Assembly: GCA_934130175.1 (NCBI GenBank)
Contig: CAKOXP010000002.1
Span: 1-64,000 of the forward strand
Direction: 5' to 3'
From: an uncultured Bacilli bacterium
GTDB lineage: Bacteria; Bacillota_I; Bacilli_A; RF39; UBA660
Length of the DNA stretch: 64,000 nt
Below are positions 1-9,131 of this stretch, in pieces; position 1 is the stretch's first letter, and every line of letters begins with the position of its first letter. The translations under genes and the position numbers were made by a program. The notes under the pieces are model-generated. The model saw only the letters and a list, made by a program, of their open reading frames with translations, was not told where the DNA came from and did no database searches.

Positions 1-17
1 ATTATATAAAATAAGAA

Positions 18-63
18 ATTAGTCAAGGGTATACAAGTTCACATGCGTTCACCCTTGACTAAT
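18..63. repeat. 13-bp perfect inverted repeat
   Basis: Arms ATTAGTCAAGGGT (18-30) and ACCCTTGACTAAT (51-63) are exact reverse complements around a 20-base loop. The loop holds two copies of GTTCAC. On the minus strand the hairpin is followed by a T-rich run, so it could end a leftward transcript, or it could be the end of something lying left of the window. Function is not determined. Confidence 0.7.
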
Positions 64-84
64 AAAAAGATTTTTCCTCATAGA

Positions 85-119
85 ATTCCAAAATTAAAAT
101 CCCGTTAGTAAAAAAACGG
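85..119 (-). terminator. hairpin with minus-strand T-rich tail
   Basis: CCCGTT (102-107) pairs with AACGGG (114-119). Read on the minus strand the stem is followed by ATTTTAATTTT, the layout of an intrinsic terminator. No leftward gene is visible upstream of it in this window, so what it would terminate is unclear. Confidence 0.4.
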
Positions 120-164
120 GAAGTTAAATAAATAATTTACCAGAAATTAGCTTTCTTTTTTTTC

Positions 165-195
165 TTGATTTTTCTTTATGGGGGGGGGTTATAAT
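165..195 (+). promoter_or_regulatory. promoter with a nine-G tract in the spacer
   Basis: A TTGATT -35 box (165-170) and a perfect TATAAT -10 box (190-195) are 19 bp apart. The spacer ends in nine consecutive G (180-188), directly before the -10. Losing two G would give the optimal 17-bp spacer. Homopolymeric G tracts in promoter spacers are a known cause of slipped-strand phase variation, for example in Neisseria porA. The expected start near 202 gives a short leader to the RBS at 216-221. Confidence 0.6.
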
Positions 196-229
196 CATTT
201 TAGATATAGTAAAATAGGTGGTGTCTAAG

Positions 230-1018
230 ATGAAGAAAACAATTACGGTAATTATAATTACTGCAGTGATAACTGGTATTATTTGCATAGGTGGAGCTTA
301 TGCTGCAACAAGTTATGCAATTAGTGCATCAAAAATTGGCTATACAGATAATTCATCTTTAGGAGCAACTGATGTACAAGCAGCAATAGATGGAACATGT
401 ACTAACTTTTCAAAAAAGTTAGATGAATTAAAGAAAAGCATGTATCCAGTGGGAAGTATTTACATATCAACAAAACTATCTACTACAACAGCAGTTGCTG
501 CTGCAATAGGAGGTACTTGGCAAGCGTTTGGAAATGGAAAAGTATTAAAATCTTCAACTGGTGAATCAGAACAAACAGGAGGTTCTTCTACAGCAGTCTT
601 AACAACGGCAAACCTTCCTTCTCATTCTCATTCATATACACCTTCAGGCTCAAACTTATATAATCCTCAAGATTTAACGACTGGAGATAATAGTTCTAAT
701 CCAAGTGTAACATTTTCAACTGGTGGAAAAGCGTTTGTTATTAATTCAACTACAGTTGGTGGAGGTTTAACTAAAGAAGCTGGATTTATGACTGCTACAA
801 CAGGATGGTGGCAAGGAATTAGTAAAAATACATCTAATATAAGTGTATCAGGTTCTCATACTCATACTGTAACATCAGAAAATTTACAAAAAGCGATTGG
901 GACTATAACGTTTTCAGGTAAAGAGGCCAAAACTACAGAATGTGTGAACTGCTCTGCTGATTCATTTAGTGTAATTGACCCTTATATAACAGTTTATATG
1001 TATAAAAGAATAAGTTAG
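230..1018 (+). CDS. membrane-anchored phage tail-collar-like protein
   Basis: The 262-residue product begins with a short lysine-bearing head and one hydrophobic helix (about residues 4-24), which fits a signal anchor or signal peptide. After a linker resembling tail-fibre connector sequence (ATDVQAAID near residue 47) comes a tail-collar/baseplate-type domain: YPVGSIYIS near residue 72, a GGTW block, an NLPSHSHSY histidine motif, a second SHTHT motif and the closing DPYITVYMYKR. These are typical of phage receptor-binding tail collars. Here the protein stands alone, with no other phage gene nearby, and carries an export signal, so a surface or secreted adhesin-like role is inferred. The ATG at 230 is preferred over GTG at 218 because AGGTGG lies 8 bases upstream of it. 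Its promoter contains the nine-G tract. Confidence 0.7.
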   Translation: MKKTITVIIITAVITGIICIGGAYAATSYAISASKIGYTDNSSLGATDVQAAIDGTCTNFSKKLDELKKSMYPVGSIYISTKLSTTTAVAAAIGGTWQAFGNGKVLKSSTGESEQTGGSSTAVLTTANLPSHSHSYTPSGSNLYNPQDLTTGDNSSNPSVTFSTGGKAFVINSTTVGGGLTKEAGFMTATTGWWQGISKNTSNISVSGSHTHTVTSENLQKAIGTITFSGKEAKTTECVNCSADSFSVIDPYITVYMYKRIS

Positions 1019-1084
1019 TTTACCATGCAAATATGAAAAAGTAATATTGAAATCTTTGGAAATTGAAATTTTTTAAATCTATCT

Positions 1085-1149
1085 AAGGTAAGTTTGTATT
1101 GATTAATAAAATTAATATAGTTTTCTACTTTGATTAACTAACTTATCTT
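1085..1149 (+). other. long-range hairpin between tail-collar gene and permease
   Basis: AAGGTAAGTT (1085-1094) can pair with AACTTATCTT (1140-1149) through 10 pairs including one G-T, enclosing an AT-rich region with its own small inverted repeat. There is no T-run, so it may end the upstream transcript weakly or belong to the permease leader. The rest of the 237-base gap shows nothing clear except an RBS for the next gene. Confidence 0.35.
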
Positions 1150-1255
1150 TACTATAGATATATATTGATTATTTTCACTAAAATTTCACAAAAAAAGTGG
1201 CTAAATGCTTGTATTATAAAGATATTAAAGATATAATTATTATGGGAGGTAGATT

Positions 1256-2836
1256 ATGAAGACAAAGCATAATACAGTAAAAGTCGTTCTTGTAACTCTA
1301 GCAGTTTTCGTATTACTAACTTGGATTTTGCCTGCTGCATATTTCCAAAATAGTTACGTTGAACAAGGACGCGTTCAAATGGGAATTGCTGATTTATTCT
1401 CATATCCAACAACAGCTTTATCATATTTTGGTTATATAGCTTTATATATCCTAGTTGTTGGTGGATTCTATGGAATATTAAGTAAAATAGGTGCTTATCG
1501 TACATTACTTGATAAACTATCATCAGCATTTAAGAAACATGGAAAGGTTGCAGTATCAATTATTATGGTACTTCTTGCAGTAATTACTTCTATTTGTGGA
1601 TTACAATTAGGATTAATTATGTTCTTCCCATTCTTAATTTCACTAGTACTATTAATGGGATATGACAAGATTGTTGCAGCACTTACAGTAGTTGGATCAA
1701 CTATGATTGGTGTTGCTGGTACAACTTTTGCATATTCAAACACTAGTATAATAATTTCTGTACTATCATTAAAGATTACATCTAATATGTTAGTAAAAGT
1801 TATTATCTTAGTATTAGGATTAGCTTTGCTTATTTTCAATACAGTTAGATATATTTCTAAAATTGAAAAAGAAGAAAAAGCTGCTGCTAAGAAAAAATTA
1901 GCAGAAGAAAAGAAAACTAAAAAAGAAGAAGAAAAGAAGGCTACTAAGTCTACAACAAAAAAAGCAACTAAAGATACAAAGACAACTAAAACTACTGCTA
2001 AAAAGTCTACAAAGACTACTGTTGCAGCTGAAAAAAATGAAGAAGTTAAAGTTGTTAAAGCTGCAGGAAAATATGATGAATTTATTCCTAAGGCAGTTAG
2101 AGGTAAACATAATGTTTGGCCATTAGTTGTAATATTATCACTTGTATTCATAGTAATGATTTTAGCATTTATTTCTTGGTCAAATGCATTTAGTAATACT
2201 GCATTTGAAAGTGCTACTAAGAGTGTTACTGAATTCAAAATATTTGGTTTTGCTTTATTTGGAAAACTATTAGGTAATATTAATGCATTTGGAAGTTGGA
2301 CTTTAGCTGATTTAATGGGATTAATGATTGTAGCAGCAGGATTATTAATGATCATTTACAAAGTTAAATTTAGTGAAGGATTAGAAGCTTTTGCAGCTGG
2401 TGCTAAAAAAGCATTAGAACCTGCAGTATTAGTAATTTTAATATATACAGGTTTAGTAATAGTTACATATCATCCATTCCAATTAGTAATTTATAAATTC
2501 TTATTTGGATTTACTAAAGGATTTAATGTAATTACTTCTACTATAGCTGCAATGCTATCAAGTGTATTCAATGCTGAACCATTATACGCATTCCAAAGCG
2601 TATTACCATATCTTGCAAGTTTAGTTTCTAAGAAATCAACATTAGCAATTGTAGGAGTAGTATATCAATCAATTTATGGTATTACTATGTTAATTGCTCC
2701 AACAAGTGTAGTTTTAATGACTGTACTTTCATACTTAGGAGTATCTTATAAAGAATGGCTAAAAAATATTTGGAAACTATTCTTAGAATTATTAGCTGTA
2801 TTAATTATTATTTTCTTAATATTAGTATTAATCTAA
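1256..2836 (+). CDS. YfcC-like permease with a lysine-rich internal insert
   Basis: A 526-residue integral membrane protein with about 10-12 hydrophobic segments. The N-terminal half (a TWILPAAYF block, then a GFYGILSKIGAY region and a second GLQLGLIMFFPF helix) resembles the YfcC group of permeases in the ion-transporter superfamily, proposed to carry amino acids or related solutes; the substrate is not known here. The two membrane halves are separated by a highly charged stretch (about residues 203-270) built from K, E, A and T, resembling a histone H1-type tail and predicted to be cytoplasmic. Such a long basic linker is not a usual part of the family. GGGAGG precedes the ATG by 7 bases. 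A terminator follows the stop, so the gene is monocistronic. Confidence 0.6.
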   Translation: MKTKHNTVKVVLVTLAVFVLLTWILPAAYFQNSYVEQGRVQMGIADLFSYPTTALSYFGYIALYILVVGGFYGILSKIGAYRTLLDKLSSAFKKHGKVAVSIIMVLLAVITSICGLQLGLIMFFPFLISLVLLMGYDKIVAALTVVGSTMIGVAGTTFAYSNTSIIISVLSLKITSNMLVKVIILVLGLALLIFNTVRYISKIEKEEKAAAKKKLAEEKKTKKEEEKKATKSTTKKATKDTKTTKTTAKKSTKTTVAAEKNEEVKVVKAAGKYDEFIPKAVRGKHNVWPLVVILSLVFIVMILAFISWSNAFSNTAFESATKSVTEFKIFGFALFGKLLGNINAFGSWTLADLMGLMIVAAGLLMIIYKVKFSEGLEAFAAGAKKALEPAVLVILIYTGLVIVTYHPFQLVIYKFLFGFTKGFNVITSTIAAMLSSVFNAEPLYAFQSVLPYLASLVSKKSTLAIVGVVYQSIYGITMLIAPTSVVLMTVLSYLGVSYKEWLKNIWKLFLELLAVLIIIFLILVLI

Positions 2837-2848
2837 TAATTGTAAAGT

Positions 2849-2874
2849 CACCAAGCAATTGGTGTCTTTTTTTT
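2849..2874 (+). terminator. intrinsic terminator after the permease
   Basis: CACCAA, loop GCAA, TTGGTG, then a run of T. Confidence 0.9.
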
Positions 2875-2957
2875 GCAATTCTTGTCAGTTTTTTTGGGTT
2901 ATAATTTCTTGCAATCATTAGCAAACTAAACATAAAATAGTCTTAGGAGGAGATAAG

Positions 2958-5261
2958 ATGTTTTCAAAGTTTAGTGAAGAAGCACAAAAAGTATTATTGA
3001 ATGCAAAAAAAGAGATGTCAGCCTTAAAACATCCATATGTTGGTAGTGAACATTTACTTTTAGCAATTCTTTCGAATAAAGATGAAGAAGTAACTTTAAA
3101 ATTACAAGAGTATAATATTAATTATGATATCTTTAAAAAAGAAGTTCTTAAAGTAATAGGTAAAGGTAATATTTCTAATAATTGGTTTTTATATACTCCA
3201 TTATTAAAAAGAATTATCGAAAATGCTAGTATTGATGCTAGAGAAAACAAAGATAAAGAAGTAGGTGTGTTGCATTTATTTTTATCATTACTTGAAGAAG
3301 GTGATGGTGTTGCCATTAGAATTTTAATGGGTATGAATATAGATGTTGATGCTTTATACGATGAATTTTCAAATAATTTTGTTTTGAAAAAATCCAAAAA
3401 CAAGAGAAAATTAATGATAGAAGAATTTTCGGTTGATTTAAATCAACAATGTTTAAATGGTGATATAGATCCAGTAATAGGAAGAGATAATGAAATAAAT
3501 AGAGTTATTGAGATTCTTTCTAGAAGAAGTAAAAATAATCCATTACTAATAGGAGAGGCTGGAGTAGGAAAAACTGCAATAGTAGAAGCTTTAGCAAATA
3601 AAATAGTATTTGGTTTAGTACCAGAATCTCTTCGCTCTAAAAGGATTCTTTCTGTTTCAACGGCAACATTAGTTGCAGGAACAAAATATCGTGGTGAATT
3701 TGAAGAAAGAATTAATAAGATAATTAAAGAAGTAGAAAACAATCCTGATATAATTTTGTTTATAGATGAAATTCATACTCTAGTAGGAGCAGGAGGAGCT
3801 GAAGGAGCAATTGATGCATCTAATATCTTAAAACCTGCTTTAGCAAGAGGTAAACTTAGAGTAATTGGTGCTACTACTACAGAGGAATATTCTAAGTTTT
3901 TAGAAAAAGACAAAGCTTTAGATAGAAGATTTCAAAAAATAAATGTAGAAGAATTAACACCAGAAAAGACAAAAGAAATTCTAAAGAAAATGAAGGATAT
4001 CTATGAATCATTTCATAATACGATTATCAGTGATGAGATAATAGACTATATTGTTGATAATACTGATAAATATTTAAAATTTAGAAAATTTCCAGATAAA
4101 GCAATTGATGTTTTAGATGAAGTATGTGCTAAAACAGTTCTAACAAAAACAAGAAAAGAAACGATGATAAATAATCTTAATCAAAAATTAAATACAATTT
4201 TAAAGTTGAAGAAGGAAAAAATTGTAGAAGAAAACTTTCTTAAGGCAACTGAACTTAAAACAAAACAATATGAACTTGAAACAAAAATTAATAAACTTTT
4301 ATTACAAACAAATAAAAATAATGTTCCTAAAGAAATTACTAAAGACATGGTATTAAAGGTTATTTCAGAGAAAGCTAATGTTCCGTTAACAGAATTCAAT
4401 TTGGATAATAAAAAGATTCTTTCTTTAGAGGAAAAACTTAATTCTAAAGTAAAGGGCCAAAAAGAAGCTATTAATCTTATTAGTAATTATGCTAAAAGAA
4501 AGCAACTGGGATTTTCTAATAATAAAGTTCATTCATTTTTACTTGTTGGAAAAACAGGTGTTGGAAAAACAATGCTTGTAAAAGAATATGCTAAAGAACT
4601 TTATTCATTAAATCATTTTATAAGAGTAGATATGAGTGAGTATAAGGAAGAACATGCTGTAAGTAAAATAATTGGTTCACCTCCAGGATATGTTGGATAT
4701 GATGATCAAAATTATTTATTGGAAAAAGTTAGAAATAATCCTTACTGTGTATTACTCCTAGATGAAATAGAAAAAGCAAGTCTAAATGTTATTAAACTTT
4801 TCCTTCAAGTTCTAGATGAAGGAAAAATCAATGATTCTAAGGGAAATCCAGTTTACTTTAATAATGTAACAATTTTTATGACTTCTAATTTAGGAGCAAG
4901 TAAAAATAGTATGGGATTTAATACTTTATATAAAGATAAATTAGTTAATACTTTACAAGAATATTTTAGTGTTGAGTTTATTAACAGAATTGATGATATA
5001 GTAGTTTTCAATTCTTTGGAAGAAGAGGTAATTACTGATATTATCAAAACAAAATTAAATTTATTAAAATCATATTATTCTAAAAAGAATGTTAGCCTAT
5101 CATTTTCTAAAAAATTGATTAATGAAATTAAAAATGAATCCAATTATAATGAATATGGTGCTAGAAAGATAGATAAAGTTATAGATAGAAAGGTAAATAA
5201 TTATATAATCAATAAAATATTACTTGGAGATAATAAAATTCTTGTATCAGAGACTAGTTAG
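2958..5261 (+). CDS. clpC: ClpC-type AAA+ unfoldase
   Basis: Hsp100 ATPase that unfolds substrates, normally for the ClpP protease. The order is a Clp N-terminal double repeat (residues 1-145), a first AAA module with Walker A GEAGVGKT (about 199-206) and Walker [12 protein letters not shown], a coiled middle region (about 400-450), and a second AAA module with GKTGVGKT (about 531) and LLLDEIEKA. An MGF tripeptide near residue 653 sits where the ClpP-binding loop is expected. At 767 residues it is a little shorter than Bacillus ClpC (about 810). The partners ctsR, mcsA and mcsB that normally precede clpC are not here. AGGAGG lies 8 bases before the ATG, and a perfect TATAAT (2900-2905) lies upstream. 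Confidence 0.9.
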   Translation: MFSKFSEEAQKVLLNAKKEMSALKHPYVGSEHLLLAILSNKDEEVTLKLQEYNINYDIFKKEVLKVIGKGNISNNWFLYTPLLKRIIENASIDARENKDKEVGVLHLFLSLLEEGDGVAIRILMGMNIDVDALYDEFSNNFVLKKSKNKRKLMIEEFSVDLNQQCLNGDIDPVIGRDNEINRVIEILSRRSKNNPLLIGEAGVGKTAIVEALANKIVFGLVPESLRSKRILSVSTATLVAGTKYRGEFEERINKIIKEVENNPDIILFIDEIHTLVGAGGAEGAIDASNILKPALARGKLRVIGATTTEEYSKFLEKDKALDRRFQKINVEELTPEKTKEILKKMKDIYESFHNTIISDEIIDYIVDNTDKYLKFRKFPDKAIDVLDEVCAKTVLTKTRKETMINNLNQKLNTILKLKKEKIVEENFLKATELKTKQYELETKINKLLLQTNKNNVPKEITKDMVLKVISEKANVPLTEFNLDNKKILSLEEKLNSKVKGQKEAINLISNYAKRKQLGFSNNKVHSFLLVGKTGVGKTMLVKEYAKELYSLNHFIRVDMSEYKEEHAVSKIIGSPPGYVGYDDQNYLLEKVRNNPYCVLLLDEIEKASLNVIKLFLQVLDEGKINDSKGNPVYFNNVTIFMTSNLGASKNSMGFNTLYKDKLVNTLQEYFSVEFINRIDDIVVFNSLEEEVITDIIKTKLNLLKSYYSKKNVSLSFSKKLINEIKNESNYNEYGARKIDKVIDRKVNNYIINKILLGDNKILVSETS

Positions 5262-5275
5262 TCTCTTTTTCTTTT
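5249..5275 (+). terminator. intrinsic terminator overlapping the clpC stop
   Basis: AGAGACT, loop AGTT, AGTCTCT, followed by T-rich sequence. The stem contains the clpC stop codon, so termination is built into the end of the gene. Confidence 0.9.
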
Positions 5276-5285
5276 AGATATTGTA

Positions 5286-5294
5286 TGGTATAAT
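5286..5294 (+). promoter_or_regulatory. extended -10 promoter of cysS
   Basis: TGG-TATAAT is an extended -10 box with no clear -35. Transcription should start near 5301, leaving a 5' UTR of about a dozen bases that is nearly all RBS. That leaves no room for a T-box leader before this tRNA-synthetase gene. Confidence 0.6.
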
Positions 5295-5312
5295 TTTAAC
5301 AGGTGAGGAAAA

Positions 5313-6704
5313 ATGAGATTTTTTAATACTTTAACAAAAAAAATAGAAGAATTTATTCCTAATGAAAAGGGAAAGATTTCTATGTATACATGTGGTCCAA
5401 CAGTTTATCATTATGCTCATATTGGTAATATAAGGACTTATGTTTTAGAAGATTTATTTGAAAAAACATTTAGATATATAGGTTATGATGTTAAAAGGGT
5501 TATGAATATAACTGATGTTGGTCATCTTCAAAGTGATGGAGATACTGGAGAAGATAAGATGTCAATTGCGGCTAAAAGAGAGAAGAAAACATCACATGAA
5601 ATAGCTGAGTATTATACTAATGCTTTTTTTGAAGATTGTGAGTTAATTAATATTAAAAGACCTGATGTTGTAAGTAAAGCTACAGATAATATTGAAAGCT
5701 ACATAAAAATGATAGAAAAATTATTAAAAGAAGAAAAAGCTTATATTAGCAATGGTAATATATATTTTGATACTTCAAAAGATGAAACATATTATGAATT
5801 GTCAGGTCGTAATGCAGATGAACTTATGGTTGCAGTTAGAGAAGATATAGAAGAAGATAATGACAAGAAAAATCCATTTGATTTTGGATTATGGTTTACA
5901 AACTCTAAATTTTCTAATCAGGAATTACAATGGGATTCTCCCTGGGGAAGAGGTTATCCTGGTTGGCATATAGAGTGTTCTGCAATTGCAATAAAAAATT
6001 TAGGAGAACATCTTGATATTCATATGGGAGCAGAAGATGCAATTTTCCCACATCATACAAATGAAATAGCTCAAAGTGAAGCTTATTTAGGACATAAGTG
6101 GTGTAACTACTGGGTACATTTATCATTTTTGAATGTCAATAATACAAAGATGAGTAAATCTAAAGGTGATATTTTAAGAGTAGTAGATTTGAAAAATAAA
6201 GGTTATGATCCACTTAGTTATAGGTATTTTATCTTAAATACTTATTATCATAAACAAGTTAACTTTTCATTTGATGCTTTAGATAGTGCTGAGGTTGCTT
6301 TAAAAAAATTAAGAAATAAAATAAAACAATTAAAAGATACAGGAAGTCTAGATAATAATATTTTCAAAGATTGGGATGATAAATTTAAATCTTATATCGA
6401 AGATGATTTAAATACTGCTAATGCAATGACATTATTATATGATTTATTAAAAAGTGATGTAGATGATTCTACTAAATTAGCTTTAATTCAGTCATGGGAT
6501 AAGGTTTTTTCACTTGATTTAATTCAAGAAAATTGTGACGAACTAAATGGCGAAATACTTAAAAAAATAGAAGAAAGAAACTTAGCTAAGAAAAATAAAG
6601 ATTTTGCAAAGGCAGATATGATTAGAGATGAATTACTAAAACAAGGAATTAAGCTTATAGATGGACGAGAAGGTACAACTTTTGAATATGTTAATAAAAT
6701 GTAA
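5313..6704 (+). CDS. cysS: cysteinyl-tRNA synthetase
   Basis: Class I aminoacyl-tRNA synthetase charging tRNA-Cys in the cytoplasm. The 463-residue protein has the zinc cysteine of YTCGPT (about residue 26), the HIGN signature (about 35) and the KMSKSKG loop (about 278), with the usual anticodon-binding C-terminus. Length is normal for the family. In Bacillus-type genomes cysS directly precedes mrnC, rlmB and sigH. Here one unrelated gene (6777-7406) has been inserted after it. AGGTGAGG precedes the ATG. Confidence 0.97.
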   Translation: MRFFNTLTKKIEEFIPNEKGKISMYTCGPTVYHYAHIGNIRTYVLEDLFEKTFRYIGYDVKRVMNITDVGHLQSDGDTGEDKMSIAAKREKKTSHEIAEYYTNAFFEDCELINIKRPDVVSKATDNIESYIKMIEKLLKEEKAYISNGNIYFDTSKDETYYELSGRNADELMVAVREDIEEDNDKKNPFDFGLWFTNSKFSNQELQWDSPWGRGYPGWHIECSAIAIKNLGEHLDIHMGAEDAIFPHHTNEIAQSEAYLGHKWCNYWVHLSFLNVNNTKMSKSKGDILRVVDLKNKGYDPLSYRYFILNTYYHKQVNFSFDALDSAEVALKKLRNKIKQLKDTGSLDNNIFKDWDDKFKSYIEDDLNTANAMTLLYDLLKSDVDDSTKLALIQSWDKVFSLDLIQENCDELNGEILKKIEERNLAKKNKDFAKADMIRDELLKQGIKLIDGREGTTFEYVNKM

Positions 6705-6776
6705 AGTTATTTGATATTTTGTTAATTATTTATTTTTATATGGTATAATGCAATAAATAGTAGGAGGAGTTCTATA

Positions 6777-7406
6777 ATGTTAAATAGAGAATCAAAAACA
6801 GGTACAATTAAAAAAATTGATGTTAAGCATTTGGCAGCAATAGGAGCGACTATTGGAGTATTAGCTGTTTCTATACCTGCGTTATCAAAGACAATTGGAA
6901 ACAATACAAAAATAGGTTCATTCGATAGTGATAAATATACAAGTTATAGTCAACAAGTTGAGAGTATGTATGGTGTAGATATTGATGATAAAACAGAAGC
7001 AATAATTAATAGTTTAAGTAAGAGACAAGAATTGGTAGAAGACTATATAAATGCTACAAATAATAATGAGAGAAAACAAATATTTGATGAAATAAAAAAT
7101 GATAGTTTAGCTGACGATGCCTTGACTGTAGTAAAACAATCTGTTGCTAAAGAAAATGGTGGTTCATGGGAAGAATATACCATTTCTAATACTGAACCAA
7201 GTTATGGACCAGCTAATTGGGTAATTCGTAAAGACGGAGAAAACACTATAGAATTAGATACAAAATCTTCTACGTTAGTTCAAAAAGTTGCTAATTTACA
7301 AAGTGTTTATGATACACAAAATATGGATAATTATGTTGATTCATATGACCAAGTTATTAAAGCAACAGTAAAATATGTGGGAAAAACATCAGATAAAGCA
7401 AAATAG
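6777..7406 (+). CDS. membrane-anchored protein of unknown function
   Basis: A 209-residue protein with one hydrophobic segment (about residues 20-38) after a basic head, which fits an N-terminal anchor with the remainder outside the cell. The rest is polar, mostly helical, with no motif I recognise and no cysteines. It has its own extended -10 promoter (TGG-TATAAT, 6741-6749) and a strong RBS, and lies between cysS and mrnC, which are usually adjacent. Expression is probably independent of cysS. Confidence 0.6.
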   Translation: MLNRESKTGTIKKIDVKHLAAIGATIGVLAVSIPALSKTIGNNTKIGSFDSDKYTSYSQQVESMYGVDIDDKTEAIINSLSKRQELVEDYINATNNNERKQIFDEIKNDSLADDALTVVKQSVAKENGGSWEEYTISNTEPSYGPANWVIRKDGENTIELDTKSSTLVQKVANLQSVYDTQNMDNYVDSYDQVIKATVKYVGKTSDKAK

Positions 7407-7439
7407 TTGTTTTATCTTTTTTGATTAATGGAGGAAAGT

Positions 7440-7814
7440 ATGAATGTTAAAGAAATAAATGTTTTAGTGCTTGCTTATTTAGGAGATACAATATATGAAG
7501 ATTATATTAGGAAGTTTTTAATATCTCTTGGTATAAATAATGTCAATGAATTACAAAAAAAGGCAGTAGAGTATGTTAGCGCAAAACGACAGGCTAAATT
7601 TATAACTAAAATGTTAGATGAGGAATTTTTAAATAATGAAGAAATAGATGTTTTTAAAAGAGCTAGAAATTATAAAAGTTCCTCTCATCCAAAAAATTGT
7701 GATATTATAACATATAAATATGCAACTGGATTAGAAGCCTTGATTGGTTATTTAGAACTTTCTAATAATCATAGTCGTATTGATGAGATAATGAATTATA
7801 TATTGGAGGATTAG
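7440..7814 (+). CDS. mrnC: Mini-ribonuclease 3
   Basis: RNase III-like catalytic domain without a double-stranded-RNA-binding domain. In Bacillus it matures 23S rRNA. The 124-residue protein carries the AYLGDTIYEDYIRK segment with the acidic RNase III signature, and later the SSHPKN and ATGLEALIGYL blocks typical of MrnC. The ATG at 7440 is chosen because GGAGG lies just upstream; the ATG at 7428 would put that RBS inside the gene. It sits between cysS and rlmB, the usual neighbourhood, 3 bases before rlmB and probably co-transcribed with it. Confidence 0.93.
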   Translation: MNVKEINVLVLAYLGDTIYEDYIRKFLISLGINNVNELQKKAVEYVSAKRQAKFITKMLDEEFLNNEEIDVFKRARNYKSSSHPKNCDIITYKYATGLEALIGYLELSNNHSRIDEIMNYILED

Positions 7815-7817
7815 GAT

Positions 7818-8516
7818 ATGTTAGTATATGGAAGAAATGTAGCAAAAGAATTATTAGAAAATGGTAAAGATGTTAAAAAAATATTTTTGCAAGATAATTT
7901 TGATGATAAAAAGATAATTTCACTTATGGAAAAATTAAAAATCAGTGTTGAAATCAAACCAAAAAGAGAAATGGACCATTTGTGTAATGGCCTACATCAA
8001 GGTATAATACTGGACATTAGGGATTACCAGTATTCAAAATTGGATGATGTTTTAAATAAAAATCCTAATTTTGTGGTTATTTTAGATCATTTAGAGGATC
8101 CACATAATTTTGGAGCGATAATAAGAACTAGTGAGGCAGCAGGAGTGGATGCAATAATTATACCTAAAGATCGTCAAGTACCAGTAAATTCAACTGTTAT
8201 GAAGACAAGTGCGGGGGCATTATCTAACATGGAAATAGTTTGTGTATCTAATTTAGTTCAAGCTATTAATAAGTTAAAAGATAATGGTTTTTGGGTAGTA
8301 GGAACTGCTATGGAGAATGCTATTGACTATAAAGACATAGATTATTCTTCCAAAATAGCTTTGATTATTGGAAATGAAGGAAAAGGTATGTCTAGACTAG
8401 TTATGGATTCTTGCGATTATATTGCAAAAATACCAATGGTTGGAAAAATCAATAGTTTAAATGCAAGTGTAGCCAGTGGAATAATGATTTATGAGGTAGT
8501 CCGTAATAGAAAGTAG
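7818..8516 (+). CDS. rlmB: 23S rRNA 2'-O-ribose methyltransferase, TrmH family
   Basis: SPOUT-class methyltransferase. The RlmB group modifies a G in 23S rRNA with S-adenosylmethionine. The 232-residue protein has an N-terminal substrate-binding domain (residues 1-70), then the three SPOUT motifs: EDPHNFGAIIRT (about 92), LIIGNEGKGMS (about 178) and a C-terminal SLNASVASGI knot segment (about 214). It follows mrnC closely and precedes sigH, as in Bacillus where it is called yacO. Confidence 0.92.
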   Translation: MLVYGRNVAKELLENGKDVKKIFLQDNFDDKKIISLMEKLKISVEIKPKREMDHLCNGLHQGIILDIRDYQYSKLDDVLNKNPNFVVILDHLEDPHNFGAIIRTSEAAGVDAIIIPKDRQVPVNSTVMKTSAGALSNMEIVCVSNLVQAINKLKDNGFWVVGTAMENAIDYKDIDYSSKIALIIGNEGKGMSRLVMDSCDYIAKIPMVGKINSLNASVASGIMIYEVVRNRK

Positions 8517-8525
8517 AGGGATGTT

Positions 8526-9131
8526 TTGGACTATAAAAATATTAATGACTATGAACAAATATATTTGATAAAAGAAAATGATGATGAAGCAAAAGATATT
8601 ATGTTTAAAAAGTATAGACCTATCGTTTTTGGTATTGCTACTAGATATTATCAAAAAATGATACATATGGGTATGGATTTGGATGATATAGTTCAGGAAG
8701 GTTACATAGGCCTTAGTAATGCTATTAATTGTTTTAGTGAGGATAATATAGCTTGTTTTTATACATTTTGTACTGTATGTATTGAAAGACAGATAAAAGC
8801 TTATTGTCGTAAATTTTTAACCAATAAGGGAAAATTTCATAATTCTTTATTATCAATAGACAATGATTCTTTAGATAAGCAAGTTATATATATAAAAGAA
8901 GATGAAACCTCACTTAATAATCCAGATGTATATTTAGCAAGTCTTTATGACTATATTGAGTGTATTCATTTTAAAAATAGTTTAGAAGGGCTAGATAGTT
9001 GTGTATTTGAACTTAGATGCAATGGATTTAAATATAAAGAGATATCAAGATTATTAGATATATCATGTAGTAGAGTTGATACTATTGTTCATAAATTAAA
9101 AGAAAATTACAGAAAATATATAAATAAATAG
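8526..9131 (+). CDS. sigH: RNA polymerase sigma factor, SigH-like
   Basis: Sigma-70 family factor. In Bacillus, sigma H drives early stationary-phase and sporulation genes including spo0A. The 201-residue product has region 2 with DLDDIVQEGYIGL (about residue 54) and a C-terminal region 4 helix-turn-helix (YKEISRLLDISCSRVDTIVHK). The order rlmB-sigH-(gene)-secE supports sigH. Start: TTG at 8526 with AGAGGG upstream. The ATG at 8521 is in another frame, so the gene appears to use a weak TTG start. Finding sigH and spo0A in the same window supports a sporulating ancestor. Confidence 0.85.
   Translation: MDYKNINDYEQIYLIKENDDEAKDIMFKKYRPIVFGIATRYYQKMIHMGMDLDDIVQEGYIGLSNAINCFSEDNIACFYTFCTVCIERQIKAYCRKFLTNKGKFHNSLLSIDNDSLDKQVIYIKEDETSLNNPDVYLASLYDYIECIHFKNSLEGLDSCVFELRCNGFKYKEISRLLDISCSRVDTIVHKLKENYRKYINK

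Noticed and set aside
1495..2355. 286-residue open frame on the minus strand
   Set aside because: It lies inside the permease on the other strand, has a composition mirroring the real gene and no RBS; the plus-strand protein has clear membrane helices.
5286..5312. T-box leader for cysS
   Set aside because: The distance from the -10 box to the start codon is too short for any riboswitch.
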